A stretch of 64,000 nt of DNA from Stenotrophomonas maltophilia (GTDB taxonomy: Bacteria > Pseudomonadota > Gammaproteobacteria > Xanthomonadales > Xanthomonadaceae), in NCBI RefSeq assembly GCF_001676385.1, contig NZ_LYVJ01000001.1:423762-487761 (forward strand), read 5' to 3'. The notes under the pieces were generated by a model, which was not told where the DNA came from, searched no databases, and saw nothing but the letters and a program-made list of their open reading frames with translations. This document shows positions 63,478 to 64,000 of this stretch, piece after piece. Every line of letters starts with the position of its first letter. Within the stretch, counting starts at the first letter, position 1. A program made the translations under genes and the position numbers.

Positions 63478-63942
63478 GTGGGCAAGACCGACGATTCGAC
63501 ATTGCTGAAGAGCACCCCCTTGATCGAGGCCGAGCGCCAGGTCGAGAGCTTCCGGCAGGTGCGCGAGGCACACCGGATGGAGCTGGTGGAGGACTACGTC
63601 GAGTTGATCTCGGACCTGTTGGCCGACGGCGGTGAGGCCCGGCAGGTCGACATCGCCACCCGCCTGGGCGTGGCCCAGCCGACCGTGGCGAAGATGTTGC
63701 GGCGGCTGGCCCGTGACGGCTGGGTAATCCAGCGGCCGTACCGTGGCGTTTTCCTGACGCCGGAAGGCGAGGCACTGGCCCAGGCCAGCCGCCAGCGCCA
63801 CCAGACCGTGGAGCGCTTCCTGCTGGCGCTGGGCGTGGATCCGGACACGGCGCGACGCGACGCCGAGGGCATCGAGCACCATGTGAGCGAGCAGACGCTG
63901 GCGTTGTTCGAGGAATTCGTGCGCAAGGCCGAGGGCGGCTGA
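63478..63942 (+). CDS. mntR: Manganese-responsive repressor MntR (DtxR family)
   Basis: 154 residues from a GTG at 63478, with AGGGCAGG upstream; a GTG at 63421 would add 19 residues with no ribosome site and no family support. [55 protein letters not shown] is the DtxR-type winged helix, and [15 protein letters not shown] carries metal ligands. Represses mntH in Mn excess. After the gene, 63943-64000 shows nothing. Confidence 0.9.
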   Translation: MGKTDDSTLLKSTPLIEAERQVESFRQVREAHRMELVEDYVELISDLLADGGEARQVDIATRLGVAQPTVAKMLRRLARDGWVIQRPYRGVFLTPEGEALAQASRQRHQTVERFLLALGVDPDTARRDAEGIEHHVSEQTLALFEEFVRKAEGG

Positions 63943-64000
63943 GCAGACCGATGGCGCCGGGCCTTGCACGGGGCCGGAGGTTGGAAGTGCGGTGTGGGGC

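Overview
The window is high-GC, densely coded Gammaproteobacterial DNA of Stenotrophomonas type (Xanthomonadaceae, probably the S. maltophilia complex). The assignment rests on several SMAG-type palindromes (GTAG-headed inverted repeats with gagc...gctc stems) between genes, a Xanthomonad-like set of TonB receptors and amidohydrolases, and overall gene style. No tRNA, rRNA, CRISPR array, transposase or prophage gene was seen. The sequence looks chromosomal.

Layout. 0.2-3.8 kb: small exported proteins, an I78 inhibitor lipoprotein, CDP-diacylglycerol pyrophosphatase and a GNAT-like protein. 4.0-6.7 kb: a TonB receptor whose signal peptide is split by a frameshift. 6.8-13.0 kb: a UbiC-like exported protein, a LysR regulator divergent from an ankyrin/amidohydrolase pair, and a LysR regulator divergent from an MFS exporter. 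13.0-13.7 kb: a gene-free gap with two giant inverted-repeat elements and a (GTTGCT)6 tract. 13.7-17.4 kb: a propeller-type histidine kinase and its NarL-family regulator. 17.5-24.3 kb: an AraC-led, translationally coupled operon (YcaC-type hydrolase, DoxX, YtcJ-type amidohydrolase, outer-membrane porin, EntS-type exporter).

24.4-26.6 kb holds a haloperoxidase-like hydrolase and two small exported proteins. 26.7-38.4 kb is a complete Tad/Flp pilus operon on the minus strand, from the 59-residue Flp pilin (38.4 kb) to TadG (26.7 kb). Next to it are an AraC-type regulator, a 1627-residue trimeric autotransporter adhesin with an ESPR signal, and a TpgA-like SmpA+OmpA lipoprotein. A near-identical 21-bp block lies upstream of both the pilin gene and the adhesin gene, in the same orientation to each. 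This suggests that one regulator, perhaps the AraC protein between them, controls the whole adhesion island.

46.2-64 kb: a ClC channel with unusual filter motifs, a FecA-like receptor with a Fur-like box, an M14 peptidase, a LysR/mdtJI pair, a VOC protein, BetT, a quinone-oxidoreductase-like enzyme, and a class I ribonucleotide reductase operon (nrdA-nrdB-flavodoxin-thioredoxin) preceded by a candidate NrdR box pair. The window ends with divergent mntH and mntR around a perfect palindromic MntR-like operator.

The best candidates for something new are the coupled AraC/hydrolase/DoxX/amidohydrolase/porin/exporter operon, the two 181-182-nt hairpin elements, the shared promoter block of the pilus and adhesin with its 21-bp-phased repeats, and the flavodoxin-containing ribonucleotide reductase operon. 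All functions are read from sequence patterns and family knowledge; no search was run.
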